A DNA stretch of 64,000 nt from positions 1,034,971-1,098,970 of the forward strand of contig JAVGVS010000040.1 in assembly GCA_032718565.1 (NCBI GenBank). The letters run 5' to 3'. The notes under the pieces are model-generated. The model was not told where the DNA came from and searched no databases. It saw only the letters and a list, made by a program, of their open reading frames with translations. This DNA is from Distichodus sexfasciatus (Eukaryota; Chordata; Actinopteri; Characiformes; Distichodontidae). The position numbers and the translations under genes are program-made. Shown in pieces: positions 34,471 to 46,692 of the stretch; the first letter of the stretch is position 1, and every line of letters starts with the position of its first letter.

Positions 34471-36924
34471 TTAGGATGCGGTACTACAATTACGGTTTTG
34501 GAGTTGTCTTTTACACTAAAAAGTGCATGTGAATGTGCTGAATGTGCATTGGCGTATGTGGCCTAAATCTCTTAAGTATCAGGCTCGTTGCACATACTGA
34601 TTATTGTACTGGGAAATAAATGAACAGTATTTCCACAGCAGCTGGTTAGTGTTTACAGTTTGTTGCTCAATCAGCAAAAAATGCAGCATGATCATAATAG
34701 AGGTCCAGTCCAGGCTAAATGTGCTGTAATGGCTTTTGCCCATGTTGACCATCATGATTTTCAGTTTACCAAGCAAACGTAAATCTCCCTGCTAGAGGTC
34801 TTATGGGGATCGGGGCCTGTGCTTTGGGTCAGAGAAGGTTGTCTTCCACATCTGTTTAAACCATAAGGCCCAGTGATGTGCTCCAGCTCATCCTCTGTCT
34901 CTGCTGCAAATCAGAGCGATCTTCTGCCCTGTTTTCCACTCATGAACCCTTAAACAAAAAATATGTATTTTCACAATGTATTGTCACAAGCAGTTTTAAC
35001 CCTGAAGATCAAAAAGTAGATTAATATAGATTTATGGATGTTCCAAATTTATTGTCAAGAACTATTACAATGTACCAAAAAGTATTCATATTAAAAAGTA
35101 TAACATACAATATTGTGAGCAGTTATATATTTAACTATTATAAAATGTATTCATTCATATCTTAATATAAACCTTATATTTAAAATACTGTATGTACTAT
35201 GACATTTGATGTATTGCAAAAACATTTAGTTATTTTGCTGTATAATTGAATCAATTGCATGATATTTTACACCACATATATTTATGGTGAGTAGAGGACT
35301 GCCTTACTGCCAAACAAACCCCCAGTCAAACCCCTGAGCTCTGGGTTAATAAATGAAACTGTGGGGAGAGCTCTGAGACAGGTTTAGGATATATGATGAT
35401 ACGGTTCATGTGCGTGATGTGTTGGTAATTAGCATTTCTGAGCACGTTAGCCATGGAGTAAAGGTCAGGCATCGTGGCACAGGGTGTCTGTTACTGACAA
35501 ATATACCACATGTGCAAGCATGAGGTTAGTCGCTTAAATGATTTTTGAGTGTTTTCCCAGACTTGCTGCCGTTTGTGAGGTCAAAAAACCATGGCTTCGC
35601 CAATTAACACGACACGAGTGAAAACTGTTATGCAGTCACTACAAAGATACAGCTCACTTTTAAAGAATGAGGCCTGGACGAATGTCGAGTTTCATCTTGT
35701 ACGTTAGCAGAGAAAAATTTGAGTAAAACAGCTTTTTAGATCTTTCTCATCAGCAAATACTGACATTTTAAGACGGTTTCTGAAGGTTGTTTTGGTAAAA
35801 TGGTTTATACACAGCTTTTTAGGCGGAATTGTGGAGGTCTTTGAAAAAAGCAAGTAGTCACAAGGAAAATATGACTCTATTTACCACCTTTTATACAGTA
35901 ATTTTCCCTAAAAAATTGTGTTTTACTTGCAAGCTATATCCAGTTGGCGGGTGACTAGGATTAAACGTTCTATGATTACAGGTAGATTATTACATTTCAA
36001 TTACCTACTTAAATTATAGGTGTTATTTCAATATGCATTTTCTTAAATAATCCATTATATGTCCAGAATTTCTCTTGGGTTATATTTAAGATACATGCTC
36101 ATCCAAATGGAGGACAAATGGTCAGCTGATTTCAATTTATAGCCCAAGTCAGTTGAAAGCCTAAGAGGCCCCATAATTTCCTTCTGCAGCTTGTTAGCCG
36201 GACAGCTCAAGTTATTTTAGCATCTCCTATGCACGTCCAAACGCTTCTAAAAATGCCTCATCCTGTTATTCAGTGTGAGACTGAAATATTCCGCCGCTCT
36301 GAAGTCTGACTGCAGGCCTTAATTCAGTATGCCTGTAGACCTCACCCTGCGCCAGTCCAAAGTGATGGTGCACATGTGTTATGTGTGAGGAGCGTCCTTG
36401 GTTTGATGCATTGGAGTCAGATCAAACAGCCCGGGCCAGAGGTGCTGCCTGCAGTGTGTGGAGAAGCATGCAGAAGTGGGTGAGGGCCGAGCCGTAACAC
36501 ACACCTGACACATCGGTCTCTGTGAACTCTTGAGCCAGAGGCCACAGCAGCAGACCTGTGTGTAAATCACTTTGGATGAAAACCATGATAACACACCACA
36601 CAGACCATATGCCTTGCAAAACCCCAAAAAGATCAAAACTGACAAATGTTGACCGGGTTTGTCTTGTGTCGACATTTTTTGTTTGTCATGTGTCATTAAT
36701 ATGAAGATATCAAGGATTGTTATAATTATCATTTCACAAGATATTGCAGCAATATATGTATGTTGTGTTGGGTAAAATAGCAATTGAATTTATTGCTAAT
36801 TTGTCAGAAATTTAATTATGAGTGCAACCTTGAAAGAATTTTGAAAATTGGTAAACTTGTGGCAAAGGTGCAGTGTTCCCTTTTGACAGTGTGTATTTAT
36901 ACAGATGAAGTACAATGGAGTACT
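34471..36924. other. intergenic, no gene seen
   Basis: AT-rich with no supported exon. The 134-codon minus-strand frame at 36379-36783 has no recognisable domain, and a second frame overlaps it. Confidence 0.45.
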
Positions 36925-37125
36925 TGGTGGTGAAACAGTAGGGAGTTGACCCCATGATCAGAGGGACTGTGGTTCAAGTCCCGGTCTGGTAAAAGGTACC
37001 AATGTGGGACTCATAAGCAAGCTACTATCCCCAAGCACTGATCCCCAGGGACTGCCCGCTGCTCCTTAACGGATAGGTTACACTTTGCCCTGCTGCACTG
37101 TCATTGTGGAAATCTCTCTTTTTCT
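36925..37125 (+). mobile_element. tRNA-derived SINE, family A, copy 4
   Basis: The head GGTGAAACAGTAGGGAGTTG is followed by the B box GGTTCAAGTCCCGGTC, GGTAAAAGGTACCA, the CCCCAAGCACTG block and CTGCTCCTTAACGGATAGGT. It lacks the AATAATCAC tail seen in other copies, so it is 3' truncated. Confidence 0.75.
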
Positions 37126-37318
37126 CTGTAAACTATCTGGCAGACCATGTAGCCTCTTGTAAGTATTTTCCCCCTCAAAATAAAAAAAAATGCCTGTGCC
37201 AGGTCTGATAACATAATTTACTAGTTTACTTAAGTTTCAAATCTTAACATAGCTTAAAAAGAGAAAAGATTAATACCCTAAATCATGTTTTTACTCGCAA
37301 TCACTTTTTTGCCGTTTA

Positions 37319-37615
37319 AGGGCCTGTGTCCACCCAACGTTTTTTCCCGCAGCACTTCATGTTGAAATCTGTTTCACTTTTAAAACAGCGCTGGACTCAT
37401 CAATGTCACTTCTTTCGTGTTAGCCAATCAAAATCGAGGAAGGGGCGGGATATATAAATTGGTGGTACTCTCCCAGCTGTTTACTTGCACGGTTTATCTC
37501 ATGCACCCAATCTCTACATCTCGAGGACATGGGAGTATCTAGTTCAAACAGTTCTCTGGAAGTGAAGTTTTGACCACTCTCAGCACAAAAAACATGTTTG
37601 GCGGACACAGGCCCT
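37319..37615 (+). mobile_element. 297-bp non-autonomous DNA element with terminal inverted repeats
   Basis: It begins AGGGCCTGTGTCCACCCAAC and ends GGCGGACACAGGCCCT. The outer 13 bp are perfect inverted repeats and the next few are partly matched. It contains TTAGCCAATCAAAATCGAGG and a TATATAAA-like stretch. No reading frame suggests transposase. A diverged relative in the opposite orientation lies at 8330-8770. I could not settle the target duplication or superfamily. Confidence 0.65.
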
Positions 37616-37624
37616 AGCTTTACA

Positions 37625-37744
37625 AGTAGTGCTAAAAATGACACCTGAATGGACAACACCAATTAGAGTCTGACAGGACAGGGGACACTTTTCTCACAGA
37701 CTCTAATTGCTGTTGTCCATTTTGGTGTCATTTTTAGCACTACT
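37625..37744. repeat. 120-nt foldback hairpin, 48-bp arms
   Basis: The arm at 37625-37672 is the reverse complement of 37697-37744 at 45 of 48 positions, with a 24-nt loop (37673-37696). The arms begin AGTAGTGCTAAAAATGACAC. It starts 10 nt after the neighbouring DNA element ends. It may be a very short palindromic MITE or, if transcribed, a stable hairpin RNA of microRNA-precursor size. No clear target-site duplication flanks it. Confidence 0.9.
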
Positions 37745-38411
37745 CTTACTCCGGCTTTGACACTCTCCCCCTTTTCATCCTATAACAGCCTCCCAGGTGC
37801 TGGTGTGGTCTCCTGGCCACCTTCCAAACTAATTACTTTTTAATCAGACCATTGTTCTGCCATTTACAGGAGCTTTGAAATGGAGAAGGTCATTGTACGT
37901 AATGTTTAAAGAGCATTAGCAAATAAAACTAATGAAGTGATGACACTGAAATGAGATGTCGGGGTGATTACAAAGCACTGTGTATGGAGCTGTTAAGAGG
38001 GGAAATTGCTGTGGCCTTTCAGGTGCTGTTTTCTGCCTCTATTGATCTTTCTCACTTTCTGAAACTTTTAAAGTCCTTTATATGGGAGTGTTTTCTTTAA
38101 CGGTATCTAGGCGAGGTAAGATTAAACCTTCTAATTAGCCTGCTTTCCTACTCTGGGGGCATCAGCTTTCATAGCGCCGCTACTGAAAAAAAGGTCGAAG
38201 TATAATAACGCGCTTTGTGTCGCGGTGTCATTTACAGCCGCCTTTTGTCACTTTGCCTTTAAGACTCTTTGTGCATATTTGCAGAAATGGTTCACCAGAT
38301 AAAGGAAGGTGGGACCGGCTTGATTGTGCTCAAAATGTCACTAAGACAAGAGAGCTAGATGTTGTAAATAAAGAGAGCAAAAACATAGGAAAATGGTTAA
38401 TGGGAATTTAA

Positions 38412-38643
38412 AAAGGGAATGAGAGAAAGAAGGAGGACAGATAAGTGAATAGGTAAAAAGATAGAATGAAAGAGGAAGTGACGAAGTGAGAGTGGTAGAT
38501 TGAGAGAGAAAGAGAGAGAGAGAACAAATGTGACAATGATAGAAGACAGTGTGACAATGATAAAAGAAAGGAAAGACAGAATAAGAGAGATAAAAAATAA
38601 AAGAGTAAGAGAGGCAGAGACAATAAAAGAAAGTTAGAAGGAA

Positions 38644-38677
<34 letters not shown>

Positions 38678-38800
38678 ATAGACAGGAAGTGAGTGTGTAA
38701 TAAAGAAGGATAGAATAAAAGAGACAGAATAAGAACAGGAAGTGAGTGTGTGTGAAAGAGAGAGAGAGAGAGAGAGAGAGAGGGCGTGAGGGAGAGAGTA
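38412..38800 (+). repeat. purine-rich tract with two AG microsatellites
   Basis: Nearly 390 bp dominated by A and G on the plus strand, including (GA)14 at 38647-38674 and (AG)13 at 38757-38782. The remainder is irregular GAAAGAGAGA-type sequence. The minus-strand frames full of Leu-Ser here are repeat artefacts. Confidence 0.9.
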
Positions 38801-39277
38801 TCAGCAGATGGTAGAGCAGCACCCCAGGGGCAGGAGCAATGTTATACCCTGGGAGCAGAGCAGCCATAATGCCTGGTTGAGCTTCCCACCTGCGGCTCTG
38901 TGCTGGACAATGTTATCTCATCTCTCTGACCTATTGTGTGTCTCTCTGGCTGTAATGACAGTGTGGAGACGCACACAGTGATGCAGGTCTCTCCCCGGAG
39001 AGCAGGACCCTGGGAACCGCTCAGCGATGCCTCCATCACAACCCCTCTGAATCAATACGCCGCTTTGTGGGTCAGTCGCGTTCATACGCATTCTGACCCT
39101 CTCTAAACACTTACAACAAAATAACAAGCCTAAACCATACTCTCATATCACCGTTCAATCTCAAGTACCAGAATTAGAAAAGATGGTTTGTGGATATCGT
39201 TTGTGGGTTCTTGCTGGTTTCATGTGGGCAAAGCAATTGAAGAAAATGTGTTAATTAATGTGCGGAAGTTTCTTCAG

Positions 39278-39370
39278 ATTTGGTAAAGCTACTTTTAAAC
39301 TAACTTTTAAAGCTTCCAGCTACTGTTTTAATATAGTAGTTAGCTGCACTTCAAGCCACAGAGAGTAATA
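39278..39370 (+). mobile_element. fragment related to the element at 49299
   Basis: AAAGCTACTTTTAAACTAAC...AGCTTCCAGCTACTGTTTTAATATAGTAGTTAGCTGCACTT matches the AGCTACA-rich block at 49299-49450, including GTAGCAGTTAGCTACACT. Another short piece (AAAAGTAGCTTTGCTAC) lies near 39702. Confidence 0.5.
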
Positions 39371-39719
39371 TTCAAGCTATTTCATTCCATATTAGGATAC
39401 CCTTAAAGCAAATGAATTAAAACATGTGAAACATGACTTTAAATGAAAGTCTAGATTTCTAACAATGTAACGTCAAATCACATAAATTGCACTCCAATGT
39501 TCTATCTGTTTCGCCTTTCAAATTTTAATAAATACAGATACAGATTCTTGCTTCTGCCTTCACTAGGTGGACTTCATTGTCTGACTTAATCTTGCAGCAG
39601 CCAAGAGTGCGGTCCAATGCAATGAGCGTGTATCACGTGAGCACATTAGCTTATCAGATGCCACTTCTGACAACTGTAACTTCTTTTACACTAATGGTGT
39701 AAAAGTAGCTTTGCTACTG

Positions 39720-41299
39720 ATAAACCACTGGGTTTCTTTATCTTTAAAATGCAAACATATTTTCTTGAATATGTACGGTGCATCTAGAAGTTTTGAGTGC
39801 TTGAGTTGAGGACAACTGGACTTCTTTTATGTTCTTTAAGGCTTTTCACGTCTCATTTGAACGGCTTGTTCAGGTTAAATGTTTTCAAAAACCAAGTCCA
39901 TTTGCCTTTGATTCAAGAACTCAAAACTCCCATGTCCTGGAGGACTAAGAACCTACACAGATGCTATGCATGTAAAGCTTTACCATGCTTGTGCTACTAG
40001 TTATTAGCTACTTCCTTTAAATAAACCAGTCATTCCAGCCGAGTGTCCAGACGGCCTCCTGCAGGCCAGAAAGTCACATCCAATCATGAGTCTATGACAC
40101 AGAGATGCAACATGCCTTAGCTGGGATCCTGCAGCCTCCCTTATCAGTCCCAATGTACACACTCTCCCAGATCTCTCTGCTCTCCCCACACACTTTAAAT
40201 CCTCGCACGAAACACAACTGACCTCTGTCTGGAATGTGCCATAACGAGGGTCGGGTCAGATGTTACAGTTCATGTTAATTTTTCACACGAACGCCTCCAA
40301 AGATGACTGCGGAAAAATAAAACTACGAGTTCTGCTCGGCTGATGCCAAGAGAGCATTACGGGTAAGTAACGGTTCTTATATAATGTTTTGGATCCGTAG
40401 TGCAGATGCAGTGGGAGGTTTTTCTTAAGGTTGCCCTTACGGAGAAGCTGAATGCACTGCATTGACCAGATCTCTCTAACTGATACCAAATTCCTTCACA
40501 CAACACAATGCGTTGGCGCTCTTTAAGGCACAGTCTGTGTTTGCCAAACAAAAGATGCCATTGTTTCCACAGGATCAACTCGTTGAAGCACACCCAACCC
40601 AGGCGCTTTGGGAGCAGGCCTGGGTCATGATCCCGTTCCTGAGAACAAAGAGATTAAGAGAAAGGTGGAGAGAAATAGATCTTCTCACCTCCTCTCAGAT
40701 ACCTGCTCAGAGCCTGCTGATTTAAACACTGGTATTAGGCTTAGGTTTTTTTGATTTTCAACACAGCAGTGGCACTGAAATGGTAGTACCATGGTAGTGT
40801 ATTTTGTTTTGGTATAAGTATGTAAGACACAGCAGCATTGCTAGGACTTTTCATATGCACCTGTATCACTGCTGGGTTGATTTGGCAATTTAGGGAATTA
40901 AATAAAATTTTAGCACCTACTAATGAAGACTATTAATATCCAGTCAAGAACTGCAAATTTTTACTGTTGTTGAGAGACAGAACAAAACCGACAAAGTGTC
41001 AGATTATGAAAGGGTGATGACTTGCTGATGACTGTCTGTCGATTCAAAATAGATTCATGCATTCCAAAAAAATCGAGTCATATTTTTCAACTAACGTACT
41101 GGCACTACCTTACTTTTTCCTCTACACAAGTTCAGCTCGCCAATATGCACAATGTGGAAATCTGTCCAGATATATCTCCCTCGCGTGAGCATGAAGGAAA
41201 TGCTGTCAGTATGTGTACATATGCATTACATTTAGTAAACTATATTTGATTCAGTGTGAATTTTTTGTTAATCTGCCACAGTTAAATGGGAAAAGTAAC
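39720..41299. other. intergenic, no gene seen
   Basis: No exon, RNA gene or clear repeat supported. Short frames around 40283-40593 overlap on the same strand and are not credible. Confidence 0.4.
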
Positions 41300-41435
41300 T
41301 CAAAACAAATTCATCTATGTATTGAATCAGGAGTCGTATATGAATCGTGACTTGATTTTGAATCAAATCATGAGCCCAAGAATGAGAATTGGTCGAATCG
41401 TGAGATTTTCTGAATCGTGCAGCCGTACTGTTTTA
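41300..41435 (+). repeat. GAATCGTGA-rich repeat remnant
   Basis: Several copies of (T)GAATC(A/G)(T/G)GA and its inverse occur in 130 bp (GAATCAGGAG, GAATCGTGAC, GAATCAAATC, GAATCGTGAG, GAATCGTGCAG). This resembles the end of a degraded DNA element. No coding content. Confidence 0.35.
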
Positions 41436-41477
41436 CATGTCTGGTGATATTTGTTTGTAAACATATACATATGTTAA

Positions 41478-41690
41478 ACCATTTACATTTACAGCATTTA
41501 GCAGACACTCTTATCCAGAGACAGTTCCATTTTCCTAATTACAGTACAGGGGTGGTCTTCCTGGAGCAGCTTGGAGTTAAGGGTCTTGCTCAGGGACACA
41601 ATGACGGTAGTACCAGATGGAGCATTCAACCCTCCGACCTCTCGGTCCAGAAGCTAGTGTCCTAACCACTAGGCTACCAACACTCTATAA
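41478..41690 (-). mobile_element. tRNA-derived SINE, family B, near full length
   Basis: Read on the minus strand it starts TGGTAGCCTAGTGGTTAGGA (tRNA-like A box), has a B box within GGTCGGAGGGTTGAATGC, continues through ACCGTCATTGTGTCCCTGAG and ends in CTGCTAAATGCTGTAAATGT. Fragments of its tail occur at 8795, 28629 and 45271. About 210 bp. Confidence 0.8.
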
Positions 41691-43300
41691 ACAGCTCATC
41701 TCACGTGTTGTTTGCAAAGGTTTTTTGTTGCTGAATTTAAATTATGTGACTAAACTGTTCTTTACAGATTATAAATGCACTGTGAAGAGGGAATATTTTG
41801 AATAGGATTTGTGTAGAAATGTCTTTTGCTATAGATGTGTATTTTATTTCTGTCAGTAAATTTGCTCGTTCCTAAGCATACATAGAACTTATGGTTGTGG
41901 CAGAGTGCAGGCTCTTCACAAGCGCGCGTGCCATTAGGGCTGCTATTAGAGCTATCGCTCAGCATCTATTTGCTCAGCTACAACTGAGATTGGGTTGCTG
42001 ATGTTGGCTTCTCCTCTGAGATGGGTCTTGTTTTGAAAGCTGCATATTTGTTTGTCCTCACAAATTATGCTTTAATTAAACTGGCACACATGACTTCAAC
42101 AATAAATAACGTTTCAAATGAAAACAGCTGCTTAATTTATGTGTAGATGAGGAAATAATAATAAATATGTTACCCATAATAAAAAAAAAGTTGTTCTGAC
42201 AGTATATCATAAAAAACTTTTTAGTTGATTAAAAAGCTCCAGGACATTTGGTTCATTAAACCATATTGACTTTCATGATCATGTAGCAGCAACTAATTTT
42301 TCTTGCAGTGAGTTTAATCAGTAAACTAAGTAATTAAATCAGCAGTCAATGTAAATAGTGCATAGTTTAGTTTTCTGATTTTTGAGCAATATCTGAGAAA
42401 AATGTCTAATACAGAAATCACAATAAGTGAAAACATGGCCAGTGTAAATTGAATATATTACTTCCAAACTTAATGACATTGCATTTTTAAGTGTTCCGCT
42501 AAGTCTTTTAAGAAAAAGTCTTCTGCATTTATGACTCATTTGTTTCTCCTTGTCATTAGCATGTCTTTAACATAATCAAACTTTTAAAACAAGCTAAAAT
42601 CAATGTAAACTATTATATTGAGATAAATTCACTTGAAAATAACTCAAACAAACTTCTCACAGTTATGAAATTTGCAGTGTGCAGCGCCTCTCACATCTAA
42701 GTGGCATCATGTGAAAGTATGGCAGTAAAAAAGTGATGCATGCCAGCTCAGGGACATTGTGTCCACTTGTCTGACCGAGTCAACGCCAGGGAGATATGTC
42801 TGTCAGAAACAACTTACCGACTGTCAGTGCGAGGTGAGAACCCCTGAGGCCTGTTGCTACTTCTAGCAGGACGGGACAGCTCCCTCCTCCGTCCTCTTAC
42901 TGCTCCTAGGGACAAAACAAGATATCCAGGGTTTTCAACTAAGCAGGAGAAAGATAAAAAAAAAGACTCCATTCTTTTCAGTGTCATAACAAACAGCAGC
43001 AGTTATTATCTTAAGCAGATAACATCTCTCATATCACAGTCAGTCTCAGTCTCTACTGGATGGATGAAGTGGCCTTTCAGTTTTCCTCATATTGACACAA
43101 TATCTTTGGGGGGCTGAGAAAGTTGTGCTTCTTTTGAAGACTCTGAAATGAAGAATGAAAGCATTGATAGCAGTATCTCATCTCAGTAATTACAGACACA
43201 TGTCTTGAGCCAAACAAGGCACCAGATCTTCAGATGGATATACCGTAGAAGAAATTGACAAATTGGGGCAGATCTCTATCCCCCGCATGTTTATATTACA
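41691..43300. other. intergenic, no gene seen
   Basis: AT-rich sequence with no supported exon, RNA gene or identifiable repeat. Confidence 0.45.
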
Positions 43301-43302
43301 TA

Positions 43303-43838
43303 CACTACCAGTCAAAAGTTTGGACACACCTTTCCATTCAATGTTTTATTCTTTATTATCATGACTATTTACATTGTGGATTCTCACTGAAGGCACTATG
43401 AATGAACACATATGGAATTATGTAGTAAACAAAAAGTGTGAAATAACCCAAAACGTATCTTAGATTCTTGAAAATAGCCACCCTTTGCTTTGATCACTGC
43501 TTTGCTCACTCTTGGCATTCTCTCGATGAGCTTCATGAGGTAGTCACCTGAAATGGTGTTCCAACAGTCTTGAAGGAGTTCCCAGAGATGCTGAGCACTT
43601 GTTGACCCTTTTGCCTTCACTCTGCGGTCCATCTCATCCCAAACCATCTCGATTGGGTTTGGTCAGGTGACTGTGGAGGCCAGGCCATCTGGCGCAGCAC
43701 TCCTTCTTGGTCAGATAGCCCTTACACAGTTCATTCATAGTTTTGATGCCTTTAGTGAGAATCTACAATGTAAATAGTAATGAAAATAAAGGAAGAACAT
43801 TGAATGGGAAGGTGTGTCCAAACTTTTGACTGGTAGTG
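43303..43838 (-). mobile_element. Tc1/mariner element, internally deleted, long inverted repeats
   Basis: The ends are CACTACCAGTCAAAAGTTTG and its reverse complement, flanked by TA dinucleotides (43301-43302, 43839-43840). The inverted repeats extend about 90 bp and differ at only a few positions. Only the C-terminal part of a Tc1 transposase remains inside. An abrupt junction near 43740 shows that most of the gene was removed. The length is 536 bp against about 1.3-1.6 kb for an intact relative. Confidence 0.9.
43396..43672 (-). pseudogene. Tc1 transposase, C-terminal fragment
   Basis: The frame carries NPIEMVWDEMDRRVKAKG, then QHLWELLQDCW and LIERMPRVSKAVIKAKGG, the conserved end of fish Tc1-type transposases. 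The NPIE glutamate is the third residue of the DDE/DDD-type catalytic site. The two upstream acidic residues and the helix-turn-helix domains are absent, so this cannot be an active enzyme. Confidence 0.85.
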
Positions 43839-45270
43839 TAGATATTGTTCAGATCAATTTGAATTTAAAATAATCAATGTCATGTAAAACTATTGTGTTT
43901 TATATGTATGTCTTTCCAATGTACATTAAAAAAGTTTTTAAATGCTTTTTTAAATGAAAAATGAGTGAATTACCCTCATTAAACTATGATCTGTGGGAGG
44001 GAAATAACATCATTACACCAAATATTGATTGAAATGGTTAGTAATGGAGTTAATAATGAGATATAAACAATGTTTATTGAGATTTTTGGTGTCTGACACT
44101 TTTGGATAATTAAACATTCCCCAGGTCAAATTGGCCCAGGAACATCATTGGTGTTCCTGAGAAACGAACACAGTTATTAATGATTGATCCTGGTTAGGCA
44201 GGTCAAGGGATTTAAGGATATCTGATAATTAGTGATTATAATTGATTAGATTGGTCAAAAACAGCACAAAGCTTGTCATAAATAGATAGGTTCTTTATGT
44301 ACCATGCCAATGACTGACTAAAACCAGCCTGTTGGTTCAAGCTATTTTCTTTCAGCAGGGAAGCGTCAGTCCCTCAACTGTGAAACTGACGAGCTGGCTC
44401 TTTTTGCCAGGAAGTTGCTCTGACCAAAAGCCCCTCTGCTCTTATCAGTTCCTGGCCAGGCGCCTGCTCCCAATCCCCCCAACATGGGCAGCAGACTGGG
44501 GTTGAGAGATCAGCTTCCCTACGATCCACAGCAGTCATGTGTTTACCAACTTTCCCTGACCCTGTCACAGAAGTCATTAGAAAAGATTTACATCACTTTC
44601 TTTGTGGCAAGATCTAAGGACACGTCACCAGGATTCCAGTGTGACTAGAGCCATAAAGAACAACCTCAAATGAAAGATCTAACAAAGTGAAGAATGAGTG
44701 TGTAGGAGTTTGCAATGTTTGAGATTTCTTTCACACATGCTTTGGCTTGAACGGTCCCATAAGTGTCCAGTTGAGTTATTAATAGTAGCCAAAAGTTAAA
44801 CACCAAGAATGTACAGGGCAAAGTGGAGGAGCAAGAAAGCTTCAGATAGCAGTAAACAAGTCCAAATCCTCTTTTAATTTGCTACTGAGATCAGTGTGAT
44901 CAGACACAGCAGCAGTGGGACTTTTATGAAACCAATGGAAAAACAAAACAGGAAAAATCCCCTGGACGCTCCACTGAGGCACATCCTGTGCACTGTGACT
45001 ATCTCAGCGTCCAGCAGCAGTGATCTGTTTGCTTTGAGGCTATCTAGTGGAAAAAGTGACTCATGGTGTGACTGTGCGAGTCAGAACCCCACCATTGCCG
45101 CTGGTCTCGCTCCTGTTCTGACCCCAACATAGTCCCAGCTCGGCTTCAGCAATACTGGATAAAGGATGCTTCTGTACACCTAAGCGCAACATTTCTGTAA
45201 GAGGCAGTGAGTACCAAAGTACCAGATTTCAACATATCAGTCCAAAAGTGGAAAATTTCGTAAATGTACA

Positions 45271-45345
45271 TTTACGTTTACATTTTTATGCCATTTAGCA
45301 TACCCTTTTACCCAGAGCGACTTCCATTTCCTAATTTTGGGGACA
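45271..45345 (-). mobile_element. SINE family B tail fragment
   Basis: TTTATGCCATTTAGCATACCCTTTTACCCAGAGCGACTTCC matches the tail region of the family B copy at 41478-41530. Confidence 0.5.
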
Positions 45346-45795
45346 GTTTCCATGAGAGTAATAAATGTTACTTACAAATCTTGTTTGATAAGCAGGATGT
45401 ATTTTTCTAGAACTTCTTACCATATTTATACAATTATTTTGAGATTATTACACACACAGTACTCATTGATCTTAGATGTAAGTTTCCATGTCAAATGAAA
45501 TTTCCTTCACTGTTCAAACATAATTTCCCCTATTACAAGCATTTTCATTGTATGCTACAATTATCAGCCAATAACAATAACTCAAATACAATTTATTTTC
45601 ACATCCTAAAAAAAGGAGAACTCCACTACACGAACAGTTCAGTACAATAGAAAAGTCTTAAACTACCACTTTTGATGGGACAATGAGACAAAAGGTACAG
45701 TGATTTAGTGCAAACATACAGTACATATAACTACTATTCCTCAAGATCACACAAAACTCAAGAAGGTCTGGCTCTTATAAGCAAAACACAAAGAA

Positions 45796-46380
45796 ATGAG
45801 GGCTGGCTCAAAATGTTTGCACAGTACTTTATATGGACATTATTTGACCATCACAGTTTTCTTGGACGCCCTATTTCAAAACCATGAAGCTGGCCGTCCC
45901 GTTGTGGCTATAACAATCTCCACTCTTCTGGGAAGGTTTTGGAGTGTGTCTGTGGGAATGTGTGCCCATTCAACCATAAGTGCATTTGTGAGGTCAGGTA
46001 CTGATGTTGGACAAGAAGACCTGGCTTGGAATCCGCCTTCCAATTCATCCCAGCGGTGTTCAGCAGGGTTGAGGTCAGGGATCTGTTCAGGCCACTTGAA
46101 ACTTGAAACCACAATGAAACTTGTTACACCACATCTTTATGGTCCTTGCTTTGTGTAGAGAGCGGCACAGTCATGCTGGAATAGAAGAGGGTCTTCCCGA
46201 AACTGTTGTCACAATGTTGAAAGCACTGAGTTGACCAAACTGTCTTTCTATGTTATAAAGGGGTGTTTGGGACGACTGTACACTTTGATCTAGCTGGTTG
46301 TGAGCCAGAGCTTTTCATCCAGCATCACTACCTGACCTCAGAAGGGCTATTCTGGGTAAACAGACAAAAATTCCTACAGA
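45796..46380 (-). pseudogene. Tc1/mariner-type transposase remnant
   Basis: On the minus strand a frame contains WPEQIPDLNPAEHRWDELE, the DLNP-x-E-x-x-W catalytic-glutamate motif of Tc1/mariner enzymes, followed by WAHIPTDTLQNLPRRVE and a short C terminus. Upstream coding sequence (46120-46370) can be followed only by changing frame and is broken by stops. It differs from both Tc1 elements at 43.3 and 46.7 kb, so it represents a third lineage. Terminal repeats were not found. Confidence 0.7.
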
Positions 46381-46537
46381 CACACTCCAAAACCTTTAGA
46401 AATCCTTTCCAGAAGATTTGAGGCTCCTAAAGCCATAATGGGAATGGTGAGTCTGAATGAATGCATGTGTCTTTGGAACGAGATGTTCAAGAAGGGCATG
46501 GTCATGGTTCTATTTTCCACATACTTTTGGCCATGTA

Positions 46538-46662
46538 GGGCCACTTTCCCAGACAACGATTAAGCCTAAGCCTGGACTATCCTTGAATTTCATTAGTGAT
46601 TCTCCATTGTATCTGCAATTTAGTCCAAGACTTGGCTTAATCCATGTTCAGGAAACCAGCCC
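46538..46662. mobile_element. 125-bp MITE with about 41-bp inverted repeats
   Basis: The left end GGGCCACTTTCCCAGACAAC..GATTAAGCCTAAGCCTGGACT pairs with the right end AGTCCAAGACTTGGCTTAATCC..GGAAACCAGCCC (reverse) at most positions. The very short AT-rich middle has no coding capacity. It lies just outside the Tc1-type element starting at 46693. Confidence 0.7.
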
Positions 46663-46692
46663 ATAGTGTATGATTAAATTATTTGTCACATA

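Noticed and set aside
38408..38867. Leu/Ser-rich minus-strand proteins
   Set aside because: They are translations of AG-rich simple repeats.
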